Both the position numbers and the translations under genes were made by a program. The notes under the pieces were generated by a model that was given only the letters and a program-made list of their open reading frames with translations, made no database searches and had not been told where the DNA came from. Below are positions 1-8,679 of a stretch of DNA of 64,000 nucleotides, piece after piece. The stretch is taken from assembly GCA_002420145.1 (NCBI GenBank), contig DIHL01000021.1:6451-70450 (forward strand), read 5' to 3'. The DNA is from Bacteroidetes bacterium UBA5697 (GTDB lineage Bacteria > Bacteroidota > Bacteroidia > B-17B0 > Aurantibacillaceae). Positions within the stretch are counted from its first letter, which is position 1. Each line of letters opens with the position of its first letter.

Positions 1-480
1 TAAAGTAGCTGTTGCTCCAGAACAAATTGCACTTGAACTAGATACAGCTGTTACAGTTGGATTAGCGTTCACCAATAAACTAACGGTTTTTGTATTAACG
101 CAACCACTAGCATCAGTTCCTGTTACGGTATATGTTCCAGTTGTATTGACTGTATAAGTTGGAGTGGATGGACCAGCTGTCCAAGTGTATGTAGAAGCCC
201 CACCTGCGGTTAAGGTAGCTGTTGCACCCGCACAAATGGCGCTTGAACTAGATACGGCTGTAACTGTTGGATTAGCGTTTACCAATACACTAACGGTTTT
301 GGTATTAATACAACCACTAGCGTTAGTTCCTGTTACGGTGTATGTTCCAGTAGTATTGACTGTATAGGTTGGAGTTGATGGTCCAGCAGTCCAAGCGTAA
401 GTACTGGCGCCACTTGCGGTTAAGGTAGCAGTAGCGCCCGAACAAATAGCACTTGAACTAGATACGGCTGTAACTGCTGG
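1..480 (-). repeat. Tandem Ig-like coding repeats, period about 210 bp
   Basis: Near-identical blocks recur at about 9, 219 and 427; each encodes an Ig-like unit with an SSAIC.GATATLTA strand. The repeats continue past the left edge, so copy number cannot be read here. Confidence 0.85.
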
Positions 481-3400
481 ATTAATATTAAAAGTAATAT
501 TTACATCATCTGAAGAAGCAGTACAAGGGGCGTTAGAAATAGTCCAACGCAACACATAAGCATTGCCAGCCAATCCATTAAACACGGAAGTAGGAGATGT
601 AGAAGAAACAAAACTACCGCCAGCCCCAGAAACGATAGACCAAGCTCCAGTGCCTATAGTAGGAACGTTAGCGGCTAGAGTTGTAGAAGTTAAGCCACAT
701 AAAGAGGTTTGATCAGGACCAGCATTTGAAATTGTAGGATTTGCAGACATTGTAATTGTGACATCATCATTTGAAGTACAAACGCCATTGTTTACTGTCC
801 ATCTAAAAACATTTGCGCCAACTCCCAATCCTGTTATTCCAGAAGTAGGTGACGTAGGGCTGGTTATTGAGCCGGTTCCAGAAATTAAAGTCCATATACC
901 TGAACCTACAAGCGGCGTAGTTGCAGTCATGGTAGCTGTTATAGAGCAGATTGTTTGATCTGAACCAGCATCAGCTGGAGGTGAAATTGGTAATGATGAA
1001 TTTATTGTGATATCATCTGATGAAGGAGAACACGCTCCATTACTTATTGTCCATCTGAAAACATTTAACCCAAGACCTAGTGCGGTTACCGTTGAAAATG
1101 GAGAGGTAGGAGAAGTAATTGAGCCAGACCCAGAAACAAGTGTCCAAAGTCCTGATCCAATTATTGGCGAATTCGCTGCAAAAGCTGCACTCGATCCACA
1201 AACATTTTGGTCGGGTCCCGCCGCCGCTGTTGTGGGAGGGCTGTCTTGTGTGATAACAACATCATCTACTGATGTCGAACACGGCGAATTACTAATCGTC
1301 CAACGAAAAGTATTTGCTCCTATTCCTAATCCAGTTATGCCTGACGTTGGAGAATTGGGGATAGTAACGGTGCCAGCGCCAGATATTAATGTCCATAATC
1401 CTGTTCCTGTGGTTGGTGTATTTCCTGCTAATGTTGCAATTGTTGCACAAACGTTTTGATCAGGACCAGCATCCGAAGGGGTAGGATTTTGATTGAAAGT
1501 AATATTTACATCATCTATAGAGGCAGCACAAGGTGCATTAGAAATAGTCCAATGCAATACATAAGCAAAACCAGCCAGGCCATTAAAAACCGAAGAAGGA
1601 GAAGAAGTAGAAACAAAACTACCGCCAACCCCAGAAACAATTGACCAAGCTCCAGTACCAAAAGTAGGAGCATTAGCAGCAAGAGTCGCAACGGTAACAC
1701 CACATAAGTTTACTTGATCAGGACCAGCGTTTGAAGTAGTAGGGTTTTGATTGAAAGTAATATTTACATCATCAGTAGACGCAGTACAAGGAGCGTTAGA
1801 GATAGTCCACCGCAACACATAAGCAATGCCAGTCACACCATTAAACGCGGTAGTTGGAGAAGTAGCGGAAACAATGCTGCCACCAGCCCCAGAAACAATA
1901 GACCAAACACCAGTACCAACAGTAGGAGTGTTAGCAGCAAGAGTTGCAGTAGTAACACCACATAAGTTTACTTGATCAGGACCAGCAGCGCTAGTAGTTG
2001 GGTTTTGATTTATGGTAATTAGAATACTAATGCTATTATCAGAATTAGTGCAAGCCCCACTAGCAGTCACTATTCGTCTATAATATGTAGATGTAACAAG
2101 TGAAGGCGGAGAATAATTTTGTGTATTATTAGTGCCTGAGGCAGAAGACCATGTTGCATTATCTGTGCTTTGTTGCCATAAATAGGTAAATGAAGTAGGC
2201 CCTGAAGGTAAACTTCCAGATAAAGCAACTGGAGTAGAACCTGTACATATGGTTTGAGCAGCACTAATGGTATTGCTTACAATAGTTGGACAACCTAATT
2301 TAGCAACAAAAATATTTTGACTGTTTTCATTAAATAAATTAATTGTTCCAAAAGTCGCTAAGTTTTTATATTCACCAACTACATAAATATCTTGAATTGT
2401 ATTGGAACAAGCCAACCCGTGACCAACATCATGATCTCCACCACCAGCTTTAACAGCCCAATTGAAGGCGCCAGCAGATGAATAGCTCGCAACGAAAACA
2501 TCAACATTACCTAAAGAAGTAAAAGTTGGGCCGCCTCCAAATGTCATATTATTATCTAGAAAACCTGTTGTAATTACGTTTCCGTTAAGGTCTACATCTA
2601 CTTGATTAGCAATTTGATCATTAGAGCCAGTTTCACATTTAACCCATTGCGTTGCACCAGTTGTATTTTTTAAAGATGCTACATAAAAGTCTTGGCCACT
2701 GCCTGCTGGCACCACTGGATTTAATGCATAGCCAGGGAACGAAGTCGAGTTATCAATAGATCCAGTAATAAACAAATCAGTTCCTTTCACTACACATGAA
2801 TTGACATGAGCTTCTCCTCCTCCAGTAATTTGATCAAACCAAACAAAATTCCCCGAAGTGGAGTAATTAATCACAAAGCCTTCAAAATTTCCACCAGCGA
2901 CAGATGTTGCGGAAAGCACTCCAGTAGAATTATATATATTTAAAATATTTTTATAATCTCCAGATACATAAACATCCGTATTATTAGCGGTAATATCATA
3001 TCCATAACCATTTCCAGTGGCGCCAGCATCTGCTAACCATTGTTCAACACCATTTAAATCATAAGAAACCACAAAAATGTCATCTTGATTTTCAGCAGAA
3101 AAGGTGTTTTTTAAACCAAAGGATGCTGAATTTTTGTAGTACCCAGTGATAAATACAGAGCTGGAATTTACACAAACAGAATAGGCTTCATCGTCATTTG
3201 CACCTCCTCCTTTCCTAGCCCATTGATTTAAACCAGCTGAAGTGTATTTTGCAAGAAACGCATCTTTTCCGCCTACGGAGGTTAAAATATTTGAACCTGC
3301 CGATTTTCCTTTAAAATCAGCTATATTTGATAAAAATCCAGCGACATAAATATTTCCAGCAGCATCAATGGCTACAGATGAGCATCCATCATCGTTGTTT

Positions 3401-3678
3401 GCTCCAATATTAAACGCCCAAATTAAAGTGCCAGATGATGAATATTTAGCGACAAAGCCGCCTCCTAATGGTCCAACAAAAGCCGGGCCGTAAAAAGCAG
3501 AAATATCACCTGCAAAATCCCCTACAACCACAATATCTCCGGTTATGGGATCAACAGCAACATCTTTTGCAAATTCAGCACCATTTGTATATGCTTCTTT
3601 GGCCCAAATCCATGAAGGGCCTTGTGAAAACCCCAAATTGGAAAAAAACAAAAAAACTATAATATAAACTTTATACAT
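1..3678 (-). CDS. Giant secreted protein: SBBP-type propeller plus tandem PKD/Ig-like repeats (5' part; runs off left edge)
   Basis: An open frame of 1226 codons runs from ATG at 3678 to the left edge without a stop. The start MYKVYIIVFLFFSNLGFSQ is a signal peptide. About residues 20-460 hold repeated units of the type FVAKYSSSGTLIWA... followed by a GNIYVAG-like strand, the SBBP beta-propeller pattern. About residues 460-560 look like an Ig-like domain. After that come six units of about 84 residues (NAGPDQ..LCG...W.I.SG.G...RWTISN..C), then shorter Ig-like units of about 70 residues (SAICSGATATLTA...YTVTGT..SGC). Such proteins in Bacteroidota are usually exported by T9SS and carry a C-terminal sorting domain, which would lie outside the window. 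Probably an adhesin or surface protein; substrate unknown. The frame was read by translating the reverse strand directly. Confidence 0.9.
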   Translation of the reverse strand, partial: MYKVYIIVFLFFSNLGFSQGPSWIWAKEAYTNGAEFAKDVAVDPITGDIVVVGDFAGDISAFYGPAFVGPLGGGFVAKYSSSGTLIWAFNIGANNDDGCSSVAIDAAGNIYVAGFLSNIADFKGKSAGSNILTSVGGKDAFLAKYTSAGLNQWARKGGGANDDEAYSVCVNSSSVFITGYYKNSASFGLKNTFSAENQDDIFVVSYDLNGVEQWLADAGATGNGYGYDITANNTDVYVSGDYKNILNIYNSTGVLSATSVAGGNFEGFVINYSTSGNFVWFDQITGGGEAHVNSCVVKGTDLFITGSIDNSTSFPGYALNPVVPAGSGQDFYVASLKNTTGATQWVKCETGSNDQIANQVDVDLNGNVITTGFLDNNMTFGGGPTFTSLGNVDVFVASYSSAGAFNWAVKAGGGDHDVGHGLACSNTIQDIYVVGEYKNLATFGTINLFNENSQNIFVAKLGCPTIVSNTISAAQTICTGSTPVALSGSLPSGPTSFTYLWQQSTDNATWSSASGTNNTQNYSPPSLVTSTYYRRIVTASGACTNSDNSISILITINQNPTTSAAGPDQVNLCGVTTATLAANTPTVGTGVWSIVSGAGGSIVSATSPTTAFNGVTGIAYVLRWTISNAPCTASTDDVNITFNQNPTTSNAGPDQVNLCGVTVATLAANAPTFGTGAWSIVSGVGGSFVSTSSPSSVFNGLAGFAYVLHWTISNAPCAASIDDVNITFNQNPTPSDAGPDQNVCATIATLAGNTPTTGTGLWTLISGAGTVTIPNSPTSGITGLGIGANTFRWTISNSPCSTSVDDVVITQDSPPTTAAAGPDQNVCGSSAAFAANSPIIGSGLWTLVSGSGSITSPTSPFSTVTALGLGLNVFRWTISNGACSPSSDDITINSSLPISPPADAGSDQTICSITATMTATTPLVGSGIWTLISGTGSITSPTSPTSGITGLGVGANVFRWTVNNGVCTSNDDVTITMSANPTISNAGPDQTSLCGLTSTTLAANVPTIGTGAWSIVSGAGGSFVSSTSPTSVFNGLAGNAYVLRWTISNAPCTASSDDVNITFNINPAVTAVSSSSAICSGATATLTASGASTYAWTAGPSTPTYTVNTTGTYTVTGTNASGCINTKTVSVLVNANPTVTAVSSSSAICAGATATLTAGGASTYTWTAGPSTPTYTVNTTGTYTVTGTDASGCVNTKTVSLLVNANPTVTAVSSSSAICSGATATL
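484..2000 (-). repeat. Six tandem PKD-like coding repeats, period about 250-258 bp
   Basis: Units begin near 484, 740, 990, 1242, 1491 and 1749. Units at 484, 1491 and 1749 are much closer to each other than to the three between them. This suggests internal duplication followed by shuffling or gene conversion. Confidence 0.85.
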
Positions 3679-3899
3679 TAATTAGTGGTTAAGTTTTTCT
3701 TGAGGAATATTATGTAACTTATTAATTTTAATGATACTGATAAATATAATATTTTCTATGAAAGTGACCAAATCAGATGTTAAATTTGTGTTATTTAAAA
3801 TTTAACATCTGATTTGAGTTCACATTTGAGAGTTTTCAAAATGGAAATAAAAGTGCTTATTTGATTTGCTTTAAAATAGTATTAGACCATTATTTCATA
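3679..3899. other. Intergenic region with an 18-bp perfect inverted repeat
   Basis: No credible ORF. It holds the promoter side of the giant repeat gene and one perfect inverted repeat: arms 3770-3787 and 3798-3815 with a 10-nt loop. There is no strong T tract. It may terminate the minus-strand transcripts arriving from 5008 and 4007, or serve as an operator. Confidence 0.6.
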
Positions 3900-4007
3900 C
3901 TATACTTTTTTCAAGAAAAAAGATAATAGAATTGACGCCACAACTAAGGTTAAAACAAAAACTAGTTTATATAATTGTTGCATCGTCGTGATTCTATACT
4001 TACTCAT
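3900..4007 (-). CDS. Putative 35-residue single-pass membrane peptide
   Basis: ATG at 4007 and TAG at 3900-3902 give a 35-residue ORF. A hydrophilic start (MSKYRITTMQQLYK) is followed by an uninterrupted hydrophobic helix (LVFVLTLVVASILLSFF) and a KKV end, so the topology would be N-in with a short tail. It starts 12 bp downstream of the DUF3078 gene stop and could be co-transcribed. The composition fits a real micro-membrane protein, but short AT-rich ORFs arise by chance. No family recognised. Confidence 0.35.
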   Translation of the reverse strand: MSKYRITTMQQLYKLVFVLTLVVASILLSFFLKKV

Positions 4008-4018
4008 TTCAAACGTAA

Positions 4019-5008
4019 CTAAAATTTATAAGAAAAACCTACTCCTAAAACTTGTTTAAACTGAATGTCTGGTCCAAAAGTACCTTTTTGATCACCTGCA
4101 CTTCTTAAAACTTTGATATCGTCATCATAGATTAACTGAGTTGACAATGTAGCTGAAATGAATTTATTTACCTTAAATGTCGTTAAGGTTGTCCAGTTAA
4201 CATCCACATTTTGCGGGTTATGTAGGTAGTTTGAGAATAGTTCTAATACTGTTTGAAAAGTAATATTTTCCATCACTTTTGTTTGATATTGAACTTTTAC
4301 ATAAGCACCAAATTCTTCTCTATGAGTTTTGTATTTTTGAGTTATGTACTTTCCAGTACTATCTGTGTATGATATTTCTTTATCAACTCCGAATGCGCCA
4401 GCTTGCGCCAAAGTTGCGTCGTTCACAAATGTAAATTTACCTGTAACTGGGGCTATGAAAGCAGAAAAGTGATCATTTGGTTTATAATCGAAACCTAATG
4501 CAGCTAATCCGTAACCAGGAGCCATAAATTTTGAAATATAAATAGAATCATTAGGATAGTTATAACCGTTAGCAAACTGCGTTCTAAAATCGACTAATGC
4601 TGTTGCATACCAATGTTTTTTTAACTCACGTCCGTATTTCGATGAGAATTGTATCTTATCATCATTTTTCAACCATTTATTACTAGTACCTTGCTGGATA
4701 ACTCCATATCCTAATTCTAAGTTATTGTCCCACGCATGCTTACCCTTTCTGAATTTAGCAAATACATTAAGCAATCCGGCAAGAGAGATAGAATTATTTC
4801 CACCAGCAGCCCAATTAGTTAAAGACACTTGCTGCCCATTAACTCCAATAATTCCCCCAATTTTCCATGGTTTCACTGTATCTACTGCAATTGATTTTAA
4901 ATTATTAATTTCAGATTGAAGCTTTGCAGCATCATCCTTTGTTACCTCTTGAGCTACTATTTGATTTGCAAATAATAGCAATAATAAACTTTTGTATAAA
5001 TTTTTCAT
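4019..5008 (-). CDS. DUF3078-family outer-membrane beta-barrel-like protein
   Basis: 329 residues from the ATG at 5008. The longer frame starting at 5053 adds 15 residues before a clean signal peptide (MKNLYKSLLLLLFANQIVAQ), so the inner start is preferred. The mature part opens with a short heptad-like segment (DAAKLQSEINNLK). It then shows the alternating aromatic strands of a barrel (WKIGGIIGVNGQQVSLTNW, WYATALVDFRTQF) and ends in FSYKF, a typical outer-membrane C-terminal strand with final Phe. This matches my recollection of DUF3078, a Bacteroidota envelope family of unknown role. Probably outer membrane; substrate unknown. Confidence 0.75.
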   Translation of the reverse strand: MKNLYKSLLLLLFANQIVAQEVTKDDAAKLQSEINNLKSIAVDTVKPWKIGGIIGVNGQQVSLTNWAAGGNNSISLAGLLNVFAKFRKGKHAWDNNLELGYGVIQQGTSNKWLKNDDKIQFSSKYGRELKKHWYATALVDFRTQFANGYNYPNDSIYISKFMAPGYGLAALGFDYKPNDHFSAFIAPVTGKFTFVNDATLAQAGAFGVDKEISYTDSTGKYITQKYKTHREEFGAYVKVQYQTKVMENITFQTVLELFSNYLHNPQNVDVNWTTLTTFKVNKFISATLSTQLIYDDDIKVLRSAGDQKGTFGPDIQFKQVLGVGFSYKF

Positions 5009-5098
5009 TTTATGTTTTTTTAATTTAAATTCCCAAGAGCCATTTTTCAGCATCTATTGTATTACTGAAAAATTTAGTTGGAACAACTGGTTTTTGAA

Positions 5099-5136
5099 TT
5101 TTTAGATAAAAATTAGCGATAATTTTTATCTAAAAA
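5099..5136. terminator. 17-bp inverted repeat at the end of the STAS-like gene
   Basis: Arms 5099-5115 and 5120-5136 are perfectly complementary with a 4-nt loop. The stop codon of the minus-strand gene (5130-5132) lies inside the right arm. The AAAATTAGCGATAATTTT segment is also directly repeated just to the right, so the gene end looks like a small tandem duplication. Confidence 0.55.
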
Positions 5137-5435
5137 TTAGCGATAATTTTTTGAGAAAGAGTATGGATGATGAATGCATCGGCAATCTTATATTTACTAC
5201 CTGCTTTACTGCAGGATAATTTTATTGCTTTTAAATCAGGGACTGTAAATTCACCCACGTTAATTAAATTTTTAAATTTCTTACCTCCACCTAATTTATA
5301 CGCCGCATCAATTAATTCAATCACATCTTTTTTTTCGAAGACTTGATCATCGATAATATCAATTTGTAAAATTTCTTCTGATTTTAGTTTTACAGTTGAA
5401 ATTCTCGTTTTTATTATGTTATTTGAATTGATCAT
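5130..5435 (-). CDS. Small STAS-like (SpoIIAA-type) hypothetical protein
   Basis: 101 residues, no signal peptide. The pattern is beta-rich N-terminus (RISTVKLKSEEILQIDI), a helix (KKDVIELIDAAYKL), then strand-helix alternation (FKNLINVGEFTVPDLKAIKL) and a C-terminal helix. Small Bacteroidota proteins with this layout are described as STAS/SpoIIAA-like. I base this on secondary-structure pattern only, so the role (perhaps partner-switch regulation) is inference. The last codons lie inside a palindromic, duplicated sequence. Confidence 0.55.
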   Translation of the reverse strand: MINSNNIIKTRISTVKLKSEEILQIDIIDDQVFEKKDVIELIDAAYKLGGGKKFKNLINVGEFTVPDLKAIKLSCSKAGSKYKIADAFIIHTLSQKIIANF

Positions 5436-5491
5436 TGTCTTGATTTTATATAAAACGTCTAGGGGTTTTACATCCTAGACGCTTGAATCAA

Positions 5492-5869
5492 TTACTTCTT
5501 TAAACTATCTCTAATTTCCATTAATAATTTATCCGTATTTGATGGTTCAGCTGGTGCAGCAGGAGCTTCTACTTCTTTTTTCTTTGAAGCATTCATCGCT
5601 TTAATAATCATAAATAAAACGATAGCAACAATAATGAACGATATAATATTAGATATGAAACTACCATATTTTACTGCTCCCCATTTTAAATCTGCAATGT
5701 TACTTAAGTTCGCGGCATCTAAAGCAGGTTTTAGTAATAAAGGTGTTATGACGTCGTCGATAAGTGAAGAAACTATTTTTCCAAAAGCTCCACCAATAAC
5801 TACACCTATTGCTAAATCTACAACATTACCTTTCATTGCAAATTCTTTAAATTCTTTGATCATTCCCAT
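5492..5869 (-). CDS. mscL: Large-conductance mechanosensitive channel MscL
   Basis: 125 residues, close to the usual 130-145. The N-terminal amphipathic helix and first transmembrane segment are diagnostic (IKEFKEFAMKGNVVDLAIGVVIGGAFGKIV, seen in pieces at residues 4-33). They are followed by SLIDDVITPLL and a second membrane helix (ISNIISFIIVAIVLFMIIKA, about 74-93). The C-terminus carries the short charged bundle helix (LLMEIRDSLKK). The protein forms a homopentameric inner-membrane pore that opens under membrane tension to release solutes during hypo-osmotic shock. It lies in a minus-strand run with other small envelope and stress genes. Confidence 0.95.
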   Translation of the reverse strand: MGMIKEFKEFAMKGNVVDLAIGVVIGGAFGKIVSSLIDDVITPLLLKPALDAANLSNIADLKWGAVKYGSFISNIISFIIVAIVLFMIIKAMNASKKKEVEAPAAPAEPSNTDKLLMEIRDSLKK

Positions 5870-5919
5870 AATTTTAATTTTTAATTGTTTAACTTTTATT
5901 TGTTTATTTTTTTGTTTAT

Positions 5920-6141
5920 TTATTTTCCGAATAATCCAGTAAGCCCAGATAGTTTATCTTTTATTCCATCTCCCATATTTCCTAAATCTGGGGCTCCGCC
6001 TTTCATAAGTGATTCTACTTGAGTGCCTAATCCTGCAGGTAATTTATCTTTTAAAAATCCCATTACAGTTTCAACAGATTGTTTGGCTTGCGTTTCAGAA
6101 ATACCTGTTTTTTCTGTTACCATTTTAATTAATTGTTCCAT
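5920..6141 (-). CDS. Small DUF2267/DUF2780-like protein
   Basis: 73 residues. The helical N-terminus (MVTEKTGISETQAKQSVETVMGFLKDKLP) is followed by a glycine-rich tail (GAPDLGNMGDGIKDKLSGL). The first half resembles small cytoplasmic helical DUFs (DUF2267 or DUF2780 type) with a TGISETQAK-like segment. The gene is 50 bp downstream of the likely start of mscL transcription order and 26 bp from the OmpA gene, and is probably co-transcribed with them. Function unknown. Confidence 0.65.
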   Translation of the reverse strand: MEQLIKMVTEKTGISETQAKQSVETVMGFLKDKLPAGLGTQVESLMKGGAPDLGNMGDGIKDKLSGLTGLFGK

Positions 6142-6167
6142 TTTTATTTTTTTTAATTGTTTATATA

Positions 6168-7511
6168 TTATTTCTCGTACGTCACATTAAATTCTACTCT
6201 TCGGTTTTTTGCACGGCCAGTTGGTGTTTTATTGTCCGCAATAGGTTTTTCAATTCCAAAACCAATTGGCTTTAAATTGTTAGCAACCCCTTTAGATGTT
6301 AAATAATTTTTAACTGCAATTGCTCTTTTTTCTGATAGAGTTTTATTTTTTGCAGCGTCACCTTGATTATCTGTGTGCCCTTGTACTTCTACATTCCACG
6401 ATGGATTTTCTTTTAAAACAGACACAACATTATCCAAAATCGGATATGAAGTTTTCTTAATCACATCTTTACCTGTTTCAAATTGAATTCCTGCCATAGC
6501 TTTTTGGAAAACATCTTTTGCTTTATCCGAAATTTTAACTTCAGGGCAACCATTATTTGACACTAAACCTGCGATTTCTGGGCAATTATCCTTTTTATCA
6601 GCAACGCCATCATTATCAGAGTCTGGGCAACCTGCAAAATTTGCTAATCCTTTAACTGTAGGGCATGCATCATCTTTATCTGCAACACCATCTCCATCTG
6701 AATCTGGACATCCTTTAAACATTTCTACACCAGCTACGTCAGGACAAACGTCTAATTCATCAATAATTCCATCTTTATCTCTATCTGGTTTTGGCGCTTC
6801 AACTATTGAAATAGCTGACAAATAATAGTAAGATCTTACGGTACCAAAACTTTTTCCACCACCAACTTTTTCTACTGAATAATTATTTGAAAAACAACCT
6901 ATAACGGCAAATTTCTCATTTCCAGTTGCTTTGAACTTTGCTTTTAATTCCGTCCAAGTATTTTTGTCAGTGATTAGTTCAGAAAAAGAAACTTGAGGCG
7001 TTACAGTTAACATTTGGTTACTACCTTCTGACAACTGATTATTTGAAAAATATACACCAAATCCTTTTGTTGCAAATGCAGAGTAATCCGCTAAGCTAAT
7101 CTTGAATGACATTTCGTATTCTTTTCCAGCTACTAATGCCGTTGGCATTGCTGTTTGAACATACTCTGCGTATTTATAGTTATTTGTTTTTCCCTCTACA
7201 AGCCCACCATTACCAATTGATTTCAAGTCGATATACTTATCTCCTTTGTAAGTAATGATTCCAAAATAGTTATCTCCTTCAACTGCTTCCTGACTTCCCA
7301 TATAATTGTTGGGAATTGAAAAGTCAGATTTACCATTTTTTCCAAATAAATCTGTGGTTCCGCTATTAGGATTTGAAAAACCTGTGGCTAAATTAACTTG
7401 ATTAAACCCAGTTGGAGGTAAAACTACAGTAGGTTTCAATTCCATTTTTTGTTGTGCTATACTCGCAGAAGCAAGAATGATACATCCTGAAATAAATAAT
7501 TGTTTTTTCAT
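6168..7511 (-). CDS. OmpA-family lipoprotein-like outer-membrane protein with thrombospondin type 3 repeats
   Basis: 447 residues. The signal peptide is MKKQLFISGCIILASASIAQ. Residues 35-240 form a beta-rich domain of jelly-roll type without a clear family name. About residues 243-325 are calcium-binding thrombospondin type 3 repeats (DRDKDGIIDELDVCPD, DSDGDGVADKDDACP, DSDNDGVADKKDNCP). Residues 335-447 are the OmpA C-terminal domain that binds peptidoglycan (VEVQGHTDNQGDAAKNK, then RAKNRRVEF). Likely an envelope protein tethering the outer membrane to peptidoglycan. It heads the run 7511 to 5492. Confidence 0.92.
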   Translation of the reverse strand: MKKQLFISGCIILASASIAQQKMELKPTVVLPPTGFNQVNLATGFSNPNSGTTDLFGKNGKSDFSIPNNYMGSQEAVEGDNYFGIITYKGDKYIDLKSIGNGGLVEGKTNNYKYAEYVQTAMPTALVAGKEYEMSFKISLADYSAFATKGFGVYFSNNQLSEGSNQMLTVTPQVSFSELITDKNTWTELKAKFKATGNEKFAVIGCFSNNYSVEKVGGGKSFGTVRSYYYLSAISIVEAPKPDRDKDGIIDELDVCPDVAGVEMFKGCPDSDGDGVADKDDACPTVKGLANFAGCPDSDNDGVADKKDNCPEIAGLVSNNGCPEVKISDKAKDVFQKAMAGIQFETGKDVIKKTSYPILDNVVSVLKENPSWNVEVQGHTDNQGDAAKNKTLSEKRAIAVKNYLTSKGVANNLKPIGFGIEKPIADNKTPTGRAKNRRVEFNVTYEK

Positions 7512-7566
7512 TTTTAACTGTTGTTTGTTTATATGTTTGATTTAATTAATATTTTTTTAGTAACTT

Positions 7567-8361
7567 TTAGTTGACAATCGTCTTTAATTTTTTTATGTTT
7601 TCATTTGATTTTGACATATAAAGCATTGCTCCCAATTTCAATAAATTGCTTGCAGTGCCTACATCTGTTTGGCCTGAGAAGATAATTACCTTAGTATCTG
7701 GGCTAATTAACTTCACTTCTTTTAATACATCGGCCCCACTAATTGTTTCCTCAATGTTATAGTCTAAAATGACGAAGTCAGGTTTTCTTGATTTTAATTG
7801 AGCAAAAAAGTCTTTAGAATGGTTAAATGAATAAACTTCATTTAATGATTCATTTTGCAAAACATGTTCAATTGAAAAGGCTGTATTTTTATTGTCATCT
7901 AAAACATAAACCAAATTTTTTGAACGTTTGCTGTTTTCTTTTCGTTTTACAGTATTAAAAAAACTTTGAAGCCAATTTTCATCCTCTTTTTCAAAATCTT
8001 TCTTTATAAACTCTACGATGTTTATCGGAAATAACGCGTCTTTTCTAAAATATTCGTTTGCACCATAGATAAAGGCATCTTCGAAGGTCTTGATGTCATT
8101 TTGTGATGACGTAACAATTATTTTTGCATTTGGAATAAACTCCTTAAATAATGGAATACAATCTATTCCATTGGTTTTTTCAAGAAAATGATCAAGGATT
8201 ATATAATCTGGATTTTCGTTTACTTTTCCTAAAGCATTTTCAACTGATTTAAATGTCAATATTTCAGAAGTTGGTAAATTTTTCGATAGTATTTCTGATA
8301 ACATTTTTACAATTGAATCATTGTCTTCAACTATAAATATTTTAAGGCTTTTCGTTTTCAT
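7567..8361 (-). CDS. Two-receiver response regulator without output domain
   Basis: 264 residues built of two CheY-like receiver domains. The first (about 6-125) has the acidic pair VEDND and phospho-acceptor D57 in YIILDHF. The second (about 148-264) has VLDDN and D200 in FVILDYN, with the conserved Lys in MSKSNEN near the end. No DNA-binding or enzymatic domain follows, so it probably works as a phosphorelay intermediate. The large hybrid kinase with an Hpt domain lies about 320 bp upstream on the same strand and is the natural partner (inference). Confidence 0.9.
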   Translation of the reverse strand: MKTKSLKIFIVEDNDSIVKMLSEILSKNLPTSEILTFKSVENALGKVNENPDYIILDHFLEKTNGIDCIPLFKEFIPNAKIIVTSSQNDIKTFEDAFIYGANEYFRKDALFPINIVEFIKKDFEKEDENWLQSFFNTVKRKENSKRSKNLVYVLDDNKNTAFSIEHVLQNESLNEVYSFNHSKDFFAQLKSRKPDFVILDYNIEETISGADVLKEVKLISPDTKVIIFSGQTDVGTASNLLKLGAMLYMSKSNENIKKLKTIVN

Positions 8362-8679
8362 GATACAATATTACATAGGTAATTTGCTGTATTTTGAGAT
8401 TTTCGGTAAGCTGTTGGCTTTCTCGGATAATTGGTAAGGAAAGAAAGATAATTGGGAATGCTTTGTAGTCCTATATCACAAGGAAATACATACATATTAT
8501 GGAGATTGCTCAACGTCATATGATGATAGAACCATCGTTATTAGAAACAAAATGAAATAGGAAATTCGTTTTTTACCACAAATCAAGGACCATGAGCTGG
8601 ACTCACAGTTCGAGTAATTATTGTCTTAAAAGAGTTGCATTTGGATCAATGAACTCAATGCATCCTATTTATTGAATGA
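8362..8679. other. Intergenic region, 318 bp, with a terminator-like hairpin
   Basis: I see no credible ORF. An 11-bp inverted repeat (AAAGAGTTGCA near 8630 and its complement near 8683-8693) encloses a smaller GGAT/ATCC stem. Read on the minus strand it starts in the last codons of the hybrid kinase and ends in a short T run, as expected of its terminator. The rest, up to the start at 8361, must hold the promoter of the double receiver gene; no convincing TAnnTTTG box was found. Confidence 0.5.

Noticed and set aside
1..2000. Regularly spaced repeats suggesting a CRISPR array
   Set aside because: The period is 210-258 bp, the repeats are diverged and all in frame in a coding region on the minus strand. 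There are no short identical repeats with unique spacers.
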